Part shown: positions 19,360 through 26,427 of the stretch, piece by piece
Numbering within the stretch: position 1 is the first letter of the stretch
Layout of the letters: each line of letters opens with the position of its first letter
Origin: a virus
Direction: 5' to 3' (one strand)
Length of the DNA stretch: 64,000 nt
IMG/VR virus record: IMGVR_UViG_3300010388_000214
Span: 1 to 64,000 of that record
Program-made: the position numbers and the translations under genes
Notes under the pieces: generated by a model
The model's input: the letters and a program-made list of their open reading frames with translations, nothing else
Database searches by the model: none
Told to the model about the DNA's origin: nothing

Positions 19360-19681
19360 TGGAAGTGCAGGGAATCGAACCCTGGTCCTAGTATGAGGCT
19401 AACCGTACTTCTACATGTTTAGCTAGTTTAACTAATACAGACAGAGATGTTACTAGCAACACTCTGCCCAACTATACCATCCTAAGAAGCGTCACTTTAT
19501 TTTAAGAACTTGCCGCTCAGCGTGACCACTGCTAACAAGGTGCTTTCGCAGACAACCTAAGCTGCTAGAGCGTATTCGGCGTTATATTTTGCACTTATCC
19601 GATTGACACAAGTGAATTGTTTGTGCCCGTCAATACATGCTTCTCCAGATATCCGATACTAGTCGAAAACCTTTCACTCCC
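19360..19681 (-). ncRNA. ssrA: tmRNA
   Basis: On the minus strand the 5' end GGGAGTGAAAGG..TTCGACT and 3' end with T-arm CAGGGTTCGATTCCCTG and CACTTCC-A fold into the tRNA-like domain (GGGAGTG pairs with CACTTCC). The tag frame reads GCA AAA TAT AAC GCC GAA TAC GCT CTA GCA GCT TAG = AKYNAEYALAA-stop (about 19557-19592). It ends in YALAA as host actinobacterial tags do. CCA is not encoded. tmRNA rescues stalled ribosomes and marks the products for proteolysis. The HNH gene lies 8 nt upstream in the same orientation. Confidence 0.94.
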
Positions 19682-19689
19682 CTATTTAG

Positions 19690-20112
19690 TTATGAGTCTA
19701 GTGTAGCATATTCTTCTGGGAATAATCTAGCATTGGTACGAAGTTTGTGGCAGTTTGAGCAGACCACATCGCACTTTGCAATCTCTTCCCAGGCCTTGTC
19801 GGGACCGTACTTTTTTAGGATGTGGGAGACCTGACCAAACTTCTTAAACTCTGGTAGGTGATCAAACTCTAGTACATAGTGGGGGTAGTCCTTCTCACAA
19901 TCAATGCAACCCATACGTTCTTTGTATGCCTGGATCGCCTCTAGCTCGCTGCCGTGCTCATGACGCATCTTCTTTGATACGTTAACTTTAGAGTCTCTAT
20001 TTAAATGATAAGAGATGACGGTCATTTCACAATTCAATTCACGTTGGATATCTGCATAAGAGGCACCTGCCATTCTCATGTTAACGATTCTCTGTTTGAT
20101 TGTAAGACTCAT
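19690..20112 (-). CDS. HNH endonuclease with N-terminal HTH
   Basis: 140 aa. The N-terminus has an HTH (MAGASYADIQRELNCEMTVISYHLNR). The nuclease part has CIDCEKDYPHYVLEFDHL and CDVVCSNCHKLRTNAR: two CxxC zinc knuckles with D-H, N/S and H catalytic positions of the HNH family. TATACT ends 7 nt before the ATG (leaderless). The gene shares a 30-nt divergent promoter region with the gene at 20146 and is directly upstream of tmRNA. It is probably a free-standing homing-type or defence nuclease. Confidence 0.88.
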   Translation of the reverse strand: MSLTIKQRIVNMRMAGASYADIQRELNCEMTVISYHLNRDSKVNVSKKMRHEHGSELEAIQAYKERMGCIDCEKDYPHYVLEFDHLPEFKKFGQVSHILKKYGPDKAWEEIAKCDVVCSNCHKLRTNARLFPEEYATLDS

Positions 20113-20145
20113 TGATAATAGTATAGCAGATGATATAATTGATTG

Positions 20146-20835
20146 ATGGATTACGTTTATATCACCCGTGGCGGTGACAATGAGGAGCTTCGATACTCTT
20201 TAAGATCCATAGCTAAAAACGCTCCAGAAGGCCGTGTGTGGCTTGTAGGAGGTAAACCAGATTGGTTTGCTGGTGGACACATTCCAGTTAGGGATACTGG
20301 TGGCAAGTTTAAGAACATAGCCGCATGTTTGTTGGCTGCAGCAAGCTCAGAAGAAATCTCCGAAGACTTTGTTTTAATGAATGATGACTTCTTTATTTTA
20401 GAAAACATCGCAAACTTTTTACCCCTATACGGTGGCACCCTTGCTTCTAAGATTGCCGCATACACGGACCTGCTAGGTCCCACAGCATACTCAGGTCTAC
20501 TTGGCAGAGCCATGAAATACATGCAGTCTAAAGGGGTAAAGGAACCTTTAGACTACGACATCCACGTGCCGTTACCAATTAATAAAACAAAGTTTCTTGA
20601 GGTTGTCCCACGTGATACGCTTGCTCCACGTTCTGTATATGGAAACCTGGCAAACATCGGCGGTAGCGAGATCGTTGACGTAAAGACATACAACAATGCT
20701 AGGTATAGATCAAAGTCCTATACATACGACAAAGACAATTCACCATTCATATCAACCAATGATGATTCGTTTGCTATCTTATATGATAACGTTCTTAAAG
20801 AAATGTTTCCAGAGCCATCACAGTACGAGTCCTGA
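20146..20835 (+). CDS. Stealth-like sugar-phosphate transferase / glycosyltransferase
   Basis: ATG 20146 is 6 nt after TATAAT (20134-20139; TTGATA-like -35 overlaps the divergent HNH promoter). The 229-aa protein opens MDYVYITRGGDNEELRYSLRSIAKNAP, continues GRVWLVGGKPDWF and has FVLMNDDFFIL, the D-D motif typical of Stealth-type capsular phosphotransferases and GT-A enzymes. Later PRDTLAPRSVYGNLANIG is less typical. It overlaps the FkbM methyltransferase gene tail-to-tail. Likely modifies a surface glycan. Confidence 0.75.
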   Translation: MDYVYITRGGDNEELRYSLRSIAKNAPEGRVWLVGGKPDWFAGGHIPVRDTGGKFKNIAACLLAAASSEEISEDFVLMNDDFFILENIANFLPLYGGTLASKIAAYTDLLGPTAYSGLLGRAMKYMQSKGVKEPLDYDIHVPLPINKTKFLEVVPRDTLAPRSVYGNLANIGGSEIVDVKTYNNARYRSKSYTYDKDNSPFISTNDDSFAILYDNVLKEMFPEPSQYES

Positions 20836-21468
20836 GTTAATCCAGATTTGATCCTGGATACCCTCCCACTGATACGATGTATGGCAAAGTAAGAAGCCAC
20901 GCTCAAGCATAAGGTCTATAACCATGTTGTTATTCTTGTGTCCTGGGTGTCTGTCAAACATTTCTGTTTCTAAATGAAATAGTTTGACATTGTGAACGTA
21001 GTCACCCATGCCCATAATAAATTCATAGCTGTACCCCTCAATATCTACCTTGACAATATCTATGGTTTTTTCCTGCAGCTTATTGGATTCAATAAACGTA
21101 TCCATTCTTGTTACTGGCACAGTAATCGTATTGTATGTGGCTTCCTCAAAGAATGAAAAGTTTTCGATAGAGGAAGACCCCTCATGATCCTTGTCATCAG
21201 AAACTATTTGAGTAAACTCTGTTGTGCCATCATACTCGTGAACGGCAGTATAAAAGGTTTTAAATCCTGGGTAGTTTTTCTTAATGTTTTCAATCGCCAA
21301 TGGGTTGGCATCGATTGCGTAGACATACCTAGTCTTAAGTTTGTTTCCTATATAAGACGCATCGTGACCATCACGAGAACCAACATCAAATAGTATGGTT
21401 GCTTTGTCCCCAAAGTATTCTTTATACTGTTCTACTATTGGATCAAGCCATTCATTATTCTTAATCAT
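20818..21468 (-). CDS. FkbM-family methyltransferase
   Basis: 216 aa. SAM-binding ILFDVGSRDGHDASYIG (motif I, residues about 25-41), YVYAIDANPLAIENIKKNYP (motif post-I), and the FkbM hallmark IDIVKVDIEGYSYEFIMGM. These enzymes O-methylate sugars or small molecules. TATAAT ends 8 nt before the ATG. Adjacent to a sugar transferase, so it probably caps a glycan. The exact substrate is unknown. Confidence 0.88.
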   Translation of the reverse strand: MIKNNEWLDPIVEQYKEYFGDKATILFDVGSRDGHDASYIGNKLKTRYVYAIDANPLAIENIKKNYPGFKTFYTAVHEYDGTTEFTQIVSDDKDHEGSSSIENFSFFEEATYNTITVPVTRMDTFIESNKLQEKTIDIVKVDIEGYSYEFIMGMGDYVHNVKLFHLETEMFDRHPGHKNNNMVIDLMLERGFLLCHTSYQWEGIQDQIWINSGLVL

Positions 21469-21485
21469 ATTATCTAATTATACAG

Positions 21486-21558
21486 TACCCTCGACAGGAT
21501 TCGAACCTGCGGCACATGGGGTAGAAACCCATTGCTCTATCCACTGAGCTACGAAGGC
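21486..21558 (-). tRNA. tRNA-Arg (TCT)
   Basis: Minus-strand acceptor GCCTTCG pairs with CGAGGGT; D-arm AGCTCAGTGGATAGAGC; anticodon stem ATGGG/CCCAT with loop TTTCTAC, anticodon TCT; T-arm GCAGGTTCGAATCCTGT. 73 nt, discriminator A, no encoded CCA. It decodes AGA, a codon that looks frequent in the phage tail genes. Confidence 0.94.
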
Positions 21559-21566
21559 ATGTGATG

Positions 21567-22277
21567 CTAAAGCTTAATAGCTCTAGCAAACACTACACGA
21601 GATGCCATCTTGGATGCACTAATGATAGCGATAGGTGCAGCTACAGATAGCACAACACCTGCCCACATTTGTGGATTAACAATGTCCCAGTTCCAGAAGT
21701 CCAGGGTGTGGAAAGCGTTAGCACCAACTGCAATAGCAGCAAATGAGATCATTCCCCATAGTGCACCACCAGTCTTCTCTGGATTGCCGTCATCGTCTAC
21801 ACGAGATGCAAGGACAAGGTATGCAACAAGAAAGATAAGATACATAAGCTCAATAAAGAAGAAGAACAGTCCAGCCATCCATGCGGCAGACAGTCCTACA
21901 AACTCAGCTACAGAAGTAATACCATTAAAGGATACGATAGCAGATGAAACAAATGCGATACCTACAGCCACAAGCCAGGTCACAAGAACGATCTTCTGGT
22001 CTACCTGAATCTTAGCAGCACGCTTAGACTCCTGAATACGGTATAGCTCTTCACGCTTTGTGAGTGGGCTTGGCACGGGAACATTGTCGTCTAGCCAACC
22101 ATCCTCACCTGCAAGCTCCCACTCATTTTCTGGTGAAGCTTCGTAGCTTGGCACAATAGTCTCCTCGAATGGTACAGAGACTGGTGTTCCATACCCAGTC
22201 TGATCTACTTTGTCTGACACGTTAGTCTCCTTGTTTTTAAATCTTCCATAGCCAATTCGTGAGTATGCGTTTGACAT
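21567..22277 (-). CDS. Multi-span membrane protein (DUF2637-like)
   Basis: The frame extends to 22304, but the ATG at 22277 (MSNAYSRIG) follows AGGAGTGAG; TATAAT at 22303-22308 marks a short leader. The 236-aa protein has a soluble, acidic N-terminal 100 residues, then four hydrophobic segments (VTWLVAVGIAFVSSAIV, AAWMAGLFFFFIELMYLIFL, GALWGMISFAAIAVGA, MWAGVVLSVAAPIAIISA). The topology resembles actinobacterial DUF2637 proteins. Function unknown. Confidence 0.72.
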   Translation of the reverse strand: MSNAYSRIGYGRFKNKETNVSDKVDQTGYGTPVSVPFEETIVPSYEASPENEWELAGEDGWLDDNVPVPSPLTKREELYRIQESKRAAKIQVDQKIVLVTWLVAVGIAFVSSAIVSFNGITSVAEFVGLSAAWMAGLFFFFIELMYLIFLVAYLVLASRVDDDGNPEKTGGALWGMISFAAIAVGANAFHTLDFWNWDIVNPQMWAGVVLSVAAPIAIISASKMASRVVFARAIKL

Positions 22278-22318
22278 CTCACTCCTAAAACTAAGTACAT
22301 CCATTATAGCTTATTTAG

Positions 22319-22603
22319 TTAACCAATGATGGCTAAAATGTCACGGTATGCAATGATAAGAAGTTCTTCACCATCATGCTCAATCTCTGTACCCTGGTAC
22401 TTAGAGAATGCTACACGGTCTCCAACCTCAACATCAATTTCAATAACGCTACCGTTATCAAGAACCTTTCCAGGTCCCTTTGCAAGGACAATTCCAGTAC
22501 CCTGCTTTTCTTCCTGTACGCCTGCAAGAACAAAGCCAGACGATGTGGTCTGCTCTTCCTTGTCTCGACGTAGAACTAGTTTATCTTCAATTGGTTTAAG
22601 CAT
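22319..22603 (-). CDS. GroES-like co-chaperonin
   Basis: ATG 22603 after AAGGAGAT. 94 aa: MLKPIEDKLVLRRDKEEQTTSSGFVL, then GTGIVLAKGPGK, VGDRVAFSKYQGTEI and ELLIIAYRDILAII match Cpn10 throughout, including the mobile loop with its Gly-hydrophobic contact (TSSGFVLAG). No GroEL gene is in this window, so it probably acts with the host GroEL, as T4 gp31 does. It overlaps the ThyX gene by 8 nt. Confidence 0.92.
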   Translation of the reverse strand: MLKPIEDKLVLRRDKEEQTTSSGFVLAGVQEEKQGTGIVLAKGPGKVLDNGSVIEIDVEVGDRVAFSKYQGTEIEHDGEELLIIAYRDILAIIG

Positions 22604-23300
22604 TTTTAATCTCCTTAGCTGCTTTAAATACCTCTGGGAATGCATCTGTAGATAGTTGTTCTACAGCCTGTGCATACTTCTGAATCTCCCACTGTGCATC
22701 ATGCTCTAGACGTTGGTCTAGAAATGTCATGACACCCTGCAGGGATGTGGTCCAACGCCAACGTACGTACATGCCGTACGCAGGAAGGAATAGGCGTGCT
22801 AGCTCTGGTGCAATACCATCATCCATAGCCTTATGGTACGCAGTAGTCCCGATACCAATGATGTCTAGTAGTGCATCAAAATGCTTCTGTCCTAGTTCAA
22901 GATCAACTGGCTCACCGCTACCCTGCTTAGAGTTCTCAGGCTTGCTTCGCCATTCACCTGGAAGCGGAACATAGAACTTCTCTTCCTCAGTAATGTAGCG
23001 ACGACTAGATTCGTTCCAGCCATTCTGATCGTCCACATGAGTAGAGCTAACAGCATACTTCCACCATTGACGTGCAACAAACAGTGGTGCATAGACCTCA
23101 AAGGTCATAGCTGCATGTCGCAATGGGCTAGTGTGTCCTTCACGAATCAAGAACTGAATTAGTTTAGCATCACGAGGTTCGAAGTCACCAGACTCCTTAT
23201 CGTATGATACACGGGCAGCATTAACTACCGACAGGTCATCTCCGAGGGTATCAACAAGGCGAACGTAGCCTTCATCCAATACATCAATTACCGACTCCAA
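22596..23300 (-). CDS. thyX: Flavin-dependent thymidylate synthase
   Basis: TTG start after GGAGG. 234 aa with VVNAARVSYDKES, LIREGHTSPLRHAAMTFEVYAPLFVARQWWKYAVSS and WNESSRRY, the FAD/dUMP binding region of ThyX; YVRWRWTTSLQGVMTFLDQR follows. The standard R-H-R signature is replaced by WKYA and a short insertion (THVDDQNG) separates it from NESSRRY. It makes dTMP with CH2-THF and FAD. Together with the deaminase and RNR genes it gives the phage its own dTTP route. Confidence 0.9.
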   Translation of the reverse strand: MESVIDVLDEGYVRLVDTLGDDLSVVNAARVSYDKESGDFEPRDAKLIQFLIREGHTSPLRHAAMTFEVYAPLFVARQWWKYAVSSTHVDDQNGWNESSRRYITEEEKFYVPLPGEWRSKPENSKQGSGEPVDLELGQKHFDALLDIIGIGTTAYHKAMDDGIAPELARLFLPAYGMYVRWRWTTSLQGVMTFLDQRLEHDAQWEIQKYAQAVEQLSTDAFPEVFKAAKEIKNA

Positions 23301-23524
23301 ATGTAGCCTCCAATGCCACCAACAATCATCATGAGAAAGATTACTAGAGCGTAGAACTGTCCAAAGAAGATTGACAGGATAGTTATAACTAGAGCCATTG
23401 CCCCACCTACGATAGCTAGAGCCAGGGGGAACCCAATAGCACCAACAATGATTGCTGACAAGGTTTTGTTCTCGTTATAAAAATTAATAAAGGTTTGCTT
23501 AACGGACTTCATATAGTTCATCAT
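23288..23524 (-). CDS. Small membrane protein, two spans
   Basis: ATG 23524 (MMNYMKSVKQT) after GGAG is preferred over a TTG at 23539. Two spans: LSAIIVGAIGFPLALAIVGGAMALVITILSI and FYALVIFLMMIVGGIGGYIW, with abundant Gly. It overlaps the genes on both sides, so expression is coupled to thyX. A holin-like or ion-leak role is possible but not supported by context. Confidence 0.65.
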   Translation of the reverse strand: MMNYMKSVKQTFINFYNENKTLSAIIVGAIGFPLALAIVGGAMALVITILSIFFGQFYALVIFLMMIVGGIGGYIWSR

Positions 23525-23831
23525 CTTTTGCTTCTCCAAAGCTGTTGTCTAGGACACGGTAATAGTCTCCGTATCGATCGTACTGGTCATAACAGAAATC
23601 ATAAATTGCTGTGTGATACCAGCGAATTGGTTTTTCGTTATCTGCTCGTACAACTATCTTGGTAACGATTCTACTGCAAAGATTACCCCACTTCTGAAGC
23701 AGTGGGTCGTAATGACGATGCACAAGAACCGCATTCCAGTCTGAATAACTTAGTGTTCTTTCTGCCTTTAGGTCAACAATAGGACCAAGGTCAATGGTTC
23801 CAGTATCAACTGTAACTTTTTTCTTTGCCAT
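23499..23831 (-). CDS. Hypothetical protein, 110 aa
   Basis: Starts MAKKKVTVDTGTIDLGPIVDLKAER; the central part (LSYSDWNAVLVHRHYDPLLQKWGN) and a Tyr/Asp-rich end (YDFCYDQYDRYGDYYRVLDN) have no recognised motif. GAGAGAGA precedes the ATG. It begins the 23.8-22.3 kb minus-strand operon. Confidence 0.65.
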   Translation of the reverse strand: MAKKKVTVDTGTIDLGPIVDLKAERTLSYSDWNAVLVHRHYDPLLQKWGNLCSRIVTKIVVRADNEKPIRWYHTAIYDFCYDQYDRYGDYYRVLDNSFGEAKDDELYEVR

Positions 23832-23856
23832 ATTCTCTCTCTCGTTTATGGTCTTA

Positions 23857-23916
23857 TTAGTTTACAGCACTGTGTGGTTTTTCGCAAGTACAAATGAAAC
23901 CGCAGTTTTCACACAC
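23857..23916 (-). CDS. Cys-rich microprotein, 19 aa (GTG start)
   Basis: TATAAT (top strand 23922-23927) ends 5 nt before a GTG that opens a 19-aa frame, MCENCGFICTCEKPHSAVN. CxxC plus CxC suggests a metal site. It resembles the 11-aa frame at 42202-42237 (CTC followed by Lys). If not a protein, the region is the leader of the 23831 gene. Confidence 0.4.
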   Translation of the reverse strand: MCENCGFICTCEKPHSAVN

Positions 23917-23936
23917 ACACTATTATAACTAGTTAA

Positions 23937-24149
23937 TTAGACATCTTCCATGCCAAGCACTGCATAGGCAAGTGCAATGGCGTTGCGAATAACAGGCGAG
24001 TGTCGATTCTCAATGTGTAAAAGAGCATACTCAAGGCTAGCAACATTGGCCTGGTAGAGTGGACGAAGCTTTTCGTCATCTTCTAAAAGATCTTCACTCC
24101 AACGATTAAGGGTGTTGATAGCTTTAGCAAGCAATAGTTCGGGTTTCAA
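23937..24149 (-). CDS. Hypothetical helical protein, 70 aa
   Basis: TTG start 9 nt after AGGAG. Helical throughout (LLLAKAINTLNRWSEDLLEDD...). It lies 11 nt downstream of the 31-aa membrane microprotein. Unknown function. Confidence 0.62.
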   Translation of the reverse strand: MKPELLLAKAINTLNRWSEDLLEDDEKLRPLYQANVASLEYALLHIENRHSPVIRNAIALAYAVLGMEDV

Positions 24150-24160
24150 AATTGTTTCTC

Positions 24161-24256
24161 CTAATTAATTATAAAGTAGATAAAGATTCCTACCACTATA
24201 CAGAATACCACACCTGCCGTTAGAATGGCAGATTTAAGGTCATCATTCTTGTACAT
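24161..24256 (-). CDS. Single-span membrane microprotein, 31 aa
   Basis: ATG 24256 lies inside the end of the upstream gene, giving a 14-nt overlap. MYKNDDLKSAILTAGVV continues as FCIVVGIFIYFIIN: a short cytoplasmic head and one hydrophobic span. Its stop overlaps the ribosome-binding site of the next gene. The coupled position and clean span support a real gene. Confidence 0.55.
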   Translation of the reverse strand: MYKNDDLKSAILTAGVVFCIVVGIFIYFIIN

Positions 24257-24440
24257 CTTCTACCATTCGAAGACGCAGACCAGTCTCTGTGGTAGTGACA
24301 TCAAGTGCCATATCTGGTCTGATTGCAGCAAGCTCTTCATCGGAAATCTCTACATCGTTTCCTAGCTTGTGCATCGCAATTGTAAAAAGAGACTCAAGGT
24401 TACGAAGATACTTCTCTTGGTCTGTTGGTTGTTCGCTCAT
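24243..24440 (-). CDS. Hypothetical acidic protein, 65 aa
   Basis: MSEQPTDQEKYLRNLESLFTIAMHKLGNDV.. then beta-rich VTTTETGLRLRMVEDVQE. GGAG precedes the ATG. Upstream (24490-24530) a TTGACA-N17-AATAAT promoter candidate and a GCCCACC/GGTGGGC hairpin separate it from the NlpC/P60 gene. Confidence 0.63.
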   Translation of the reverse strand: MSEQPTDQEKYLRNLESLFTIAMHKLGNDVEISDEELAAIRPDMALDVTTTETGLRLRMVEDVQE

Positions 24441-24489
24441 TACTTCTCCAAAATAGTTTATTTAAATGTGTAGGAAAACATCATGCCCA

Positions 24490-24530
24490 CCCTTAATATT
24501 ATTTCATAAAGGTGGGCAGATGTCAACCAT
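24490..24530 (-). terminator. Hairpin between the NlpC/P60 gene and the 24440 gene
   Basis: On the minus strand GCCCACC and GGTGGGC (top 24484-24516) can form a 7-bp stem after the NlpC/P60 stop. The run of T after it is weak. A TTGACA next to it may also start the following unit, so this could be an attenuator-like leader. Confidence 0.4.
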
Positions 24531-25108
24531 TAATTAACACGAATAATTACAGAGTAGGTGTATGGATCAGAATCAATGTTAGTGTGAGTAACACCGTTCC
24601 TCCATCCAAAACCACCATGCACAGCCGTACCGTCACCTGCATAGATTGCAACGTGACCAGGACGCATCATAATGTCCCCAGGCTGAATTTGTGAATGATC
24701 CACCTGAACGCCAAACTGTCCAAATTGCATTGGACCTAAGTCTGGCACTGAGTATCCGATAGCACGCAAAGAGTTTTCAACCATTGCAGTACAGTCCTCT
24801 GCCCAGCCAAGCTGTGCAAAAGCAGCACCAAGTAATCCTTGGTTTCCAGGTAGTGAAGATGTCGATGGCTTTGAGTTGACAGGCTCGACCTCAATCGATG
24901 CCTCAACAACAACCGCATCTCTTTGTACTTTTGGCAAAGCATCAGAAGTAATACTGATAGTCTGACCAATAGCACGGGAATCTGTTTTGACTTCTTGAAC
25001 TTCTACTTGATTAGATTGAGGGAATTCGATTCCGTAGGCTGGTGTGCTAGTTACACACACCAAGCCAGTTCCAACAATCAGACCAAGAGTCCTCTTAAAA
25101 TAAAACAT
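24530..25108 (-). CDS. Exported NlpC/P60-like peptidoglycan hydrolase
   Basis: ATG 25108 lies 7 nt after TATACT; the upstream in-frame ATGs are less likely. The 192-aa product begins with a Sec signal (MFYFKRTLGLIVGTGLVCVTSTPAYG). The mature C-terminal half has QLGWAEDCTAMVENSLRAIG (catalytic Cys) and PGDIMMRPGHVAIYAGDG..VHGG (catalytic His), as in NlpC/P60 endopeptidases. It lies outside the lysis cassette and is exported, so it more likely remodels or blocks the host surface. Next to another exported protein. Confidence 0.8.
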   Translation of the reverse strand: MFYFKRTLGLIVGTGLVCVTSTPAYGIEFPQSNQVEVQEVKTDSRAIGQTISITSDALPKVQRDAVVVEASIEVEPVNSKPSTSSLPGNQGLLGAAFAQLGWAEDCTAMVENSLRAIGYSVPDLGPMQFGQFGVQVDHSQIQPGDIMMRPGHVAIYAGDGTAVHGGFGWRNGVTHTNIDSDPYTYSVIIRVN

Positions 25109-25152
25109 GTTCACCAGTATAGCAGCGTATTTTATAAATGGCAAGTCCGACA

Positions 25153-25623
25153 CTAGCATCCAGCATAATTATATGCGTCAAGTTCAAGCCAGTCACGATT
25201 TGTAATGACACCTTTTTCCATGCTGATCAGGTCTTTTACATACTGATCGTAATGACGAAACTCGTGAACAATTACACAAGAAATATATTCTTCTCCATAG
25301 CTATCAGCTACGTGTGTAACGGTAATGTGATGGTTTCCTGGAAAATAGCATCCAGTCACTTCAGACGAGTCCTGTCCATAAACAGGACACGTTCCATAGA
25401 ATACTGGAAGGGTAATCCCCATGCTCTCTGCCAAACTATTTAGATATGGATCTCCAGGTTTGGTCAGCATGACTGGCTCAGGTTTTGGGGTAGGGATAGG
25501 GTCAACCTTTGCATACGTAACCGTATGGTTAGCAATAGAAGGCTCAGCCTTATCCTGTTCCCAGAAAAAACTAGATAGCGGTATTGCCAGTGAGGCAACC
25601 ACTCCAATCACAAATAGTTTCAT
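25153..25623 (-). CDS. Exported HExxH protein (putative metallopeptidase)
   Basis: ATG 25623 overlaps the preceding stop (TGATG). The 156-aa product has an N-terminal hydrophobic signal/anchor (LFVIGVVASLAIPLSSFF), a Pro-rich linker (PIPTPKPEPVML) and a domain with ISCVIVHEFRHYDQYV, a zincin HExxH variant (H-E-F-R-H). Two Cys pairs (GTCPVYG..VTGCYF; the end AGC) may form disulfides outside the cell. No homologue recognised. Together with the NlpC/P60-like gene it forms an exported pair. Confidence 0.68.
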   Translation of the reverse strand: MKLFVIGVVASLAIPLSSFFWEQDKAEPSIANHTVTYAKVDPIPTPKPEPVMLTKPGDPYLNSLAESMGITLPVFYGTCPVYGQDSSEVTGCYFPGNHHITVTHVADSYGEEYISCVIVHEFRHYDQYVKDLISMEKGVITNRDWLELDAYNYAGC

Positions 25624-25817
25624 CACTGATCTTTGTTAATCTTGCTAGCAAGCATCGCCTGTACGTGCTTAAACTCTTGAAGTACACGACGTACCTTGAA
25701 TAGCTCATACTGTGTCAGCTCAATCTCGGTGCTGCCAGCAAACTCTTTATCGGTCTCTACATAAACTGGATACCATTCATCCTGCTCAAAGATAACCTTA
25801 ACTGTCTTATTATCCAT
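25623..25817 (-). CDS. Hypothetical protein, 64 aa
   Basis: MDNKTVKVIFEQDEWYPVYVETDKEFAG: beta strands followed by a helix (ELTQYELFKVRRVLQEFKHVQAML). Overlaps the upstream gene by 8 nt and the downstream by 1 nt, so it is in an operon. Unknown function. Confidence 0.65.
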   Translation of the reverse strand: MDNKTVKVIFEQDEWYPVYVETDKEFAGSTEIELTQYELFKVRRVLQEFKHVQAMLASKINKDQ

Positions 25818-26043
25818 ACAAGGCCTCCAAACCTTTGCGTACGCAAACCTCTACTCCGTCAGAGTATTTGTGCTCAAACTGTACAGCCACGTCGCTCCAC
25901 CAATCTGGACGGGTGTTGCTTGCAACCCTATCTGTAACAGTATAGATATGCACTTCATCCGTACCTTTGAGTTCTTCATCACGCCCAATATGGACGGTAT
26001 TGATGTATTTATCATTAATCCTAATATCAACATGAATAGGCAT
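25810..26043 (-). CDS. Hypothetical protein, 77 aa
   Basis: ATG 26043 with GGAGG 8 nt upstream is preferred over GTG 26055. MPIHVDIRINDKYINTVHIGRDEELKG suggests a beta-rich fold. Overlap TAATG with the upstream microprotein gene. Unknown function. Confidence 0.65.
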   Translation of the reverse strand: MPIHVDIRINDKYINTVHIGRDEELKGTDEVHIYTVTDRVASNTRPDWWSDVAVQFEHKYSDGVEVCVRKGLEALYG

Positions 26044-26192
26044 TAGAACCTCCACTCACAACAGATAGCATTGATATAAGACATAGCAGTCTTAGCATCA
26101 ACGTGTCCGTTTAGATTATCGTTTACAATTTCGGTAATTGCTGCCATTGGGTCAAGCTGAGTGTCCCAACCTCGCAAGTCTACTGTTGCCAT
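26043..26192 (-). CDS. Hypothetical microprotein, 49 aa
   Basis: MATVDLRGWDTQLDPMAAIT followed by EIVNDNLNGHVDAKTAMSY and ending AICCEWRF. The stop overlaps the next ATG. A TTGACA (top 26268-26273), 17-nt spacer, CATAAT (26245-26250) promoter lies 50 nt upstream inside the neighbouring gene. Confidence 0.6.
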   Translation of the reverse strand: MATVDLRGWDTQLDPMAAITEIVNDNLNGHVDAKTAMSYINAICCEWRF

Positions 26193-26304
26193 TACACACC
26201 TTACAGTTGTCGTCTGAACATTCCTGGCAGATGCCAGTACTACTATTATGAACTATTGACGACTGATTGTCAATAGGTTGAGTAGAAGTATTCATTCTTT
26301 TCAT
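26152..26304 (-). CDS. Zinc-ribbon microprotein, 47-50 aa
   Basis: ATGs at 26304 and 26295 are in frame. The product has GICQECSDDNCKVCNG: C-x2-C-x4-C-x2-C, a compact zinc site. It overlaps the downstream gene by 41 nt and the upstream gene by 35 nt in another frame, which is unusual; the Cys pattern is the main support. Confidence 0.45.
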   Translation of the reverse strand: MKRMNTSTQPIDNQSSIVHNSSTGICQECSDDNCKVCNGNSRLARLGHSA

Positions 26305-26407
26305 CCGCAAAGTTTAAGTAACTAACTAGGTTTTCTGCTTCCTGCACACTTAACTTTCTGATTGCGATCAAGTGTCCGTCTGACTTTCTTCTTATAAAAT
26401 AATTCAT
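26270..26407 (-). CDS. Hypothetical microprotein, 45 aa (leaderless)
   Basis: TAAAAT (top 26414-26419) ends 6 nt before the ATG. MNYFIRRKSDGHLIAIRKLS followed by VQEAENLVSYLNFADEKNEY: a small mixed fold. A divergent promoter for the + gene at 26464 begins 25 nt away. Confidence 0.6.
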   Translation of the reverse strand: MNYFIRRKSDGHLIAIRKLSVQEAENLVSYLNFADEKNEYFYSTY

Positions 26408-26427
26408 ACTTTTATTTTATCACGAGA

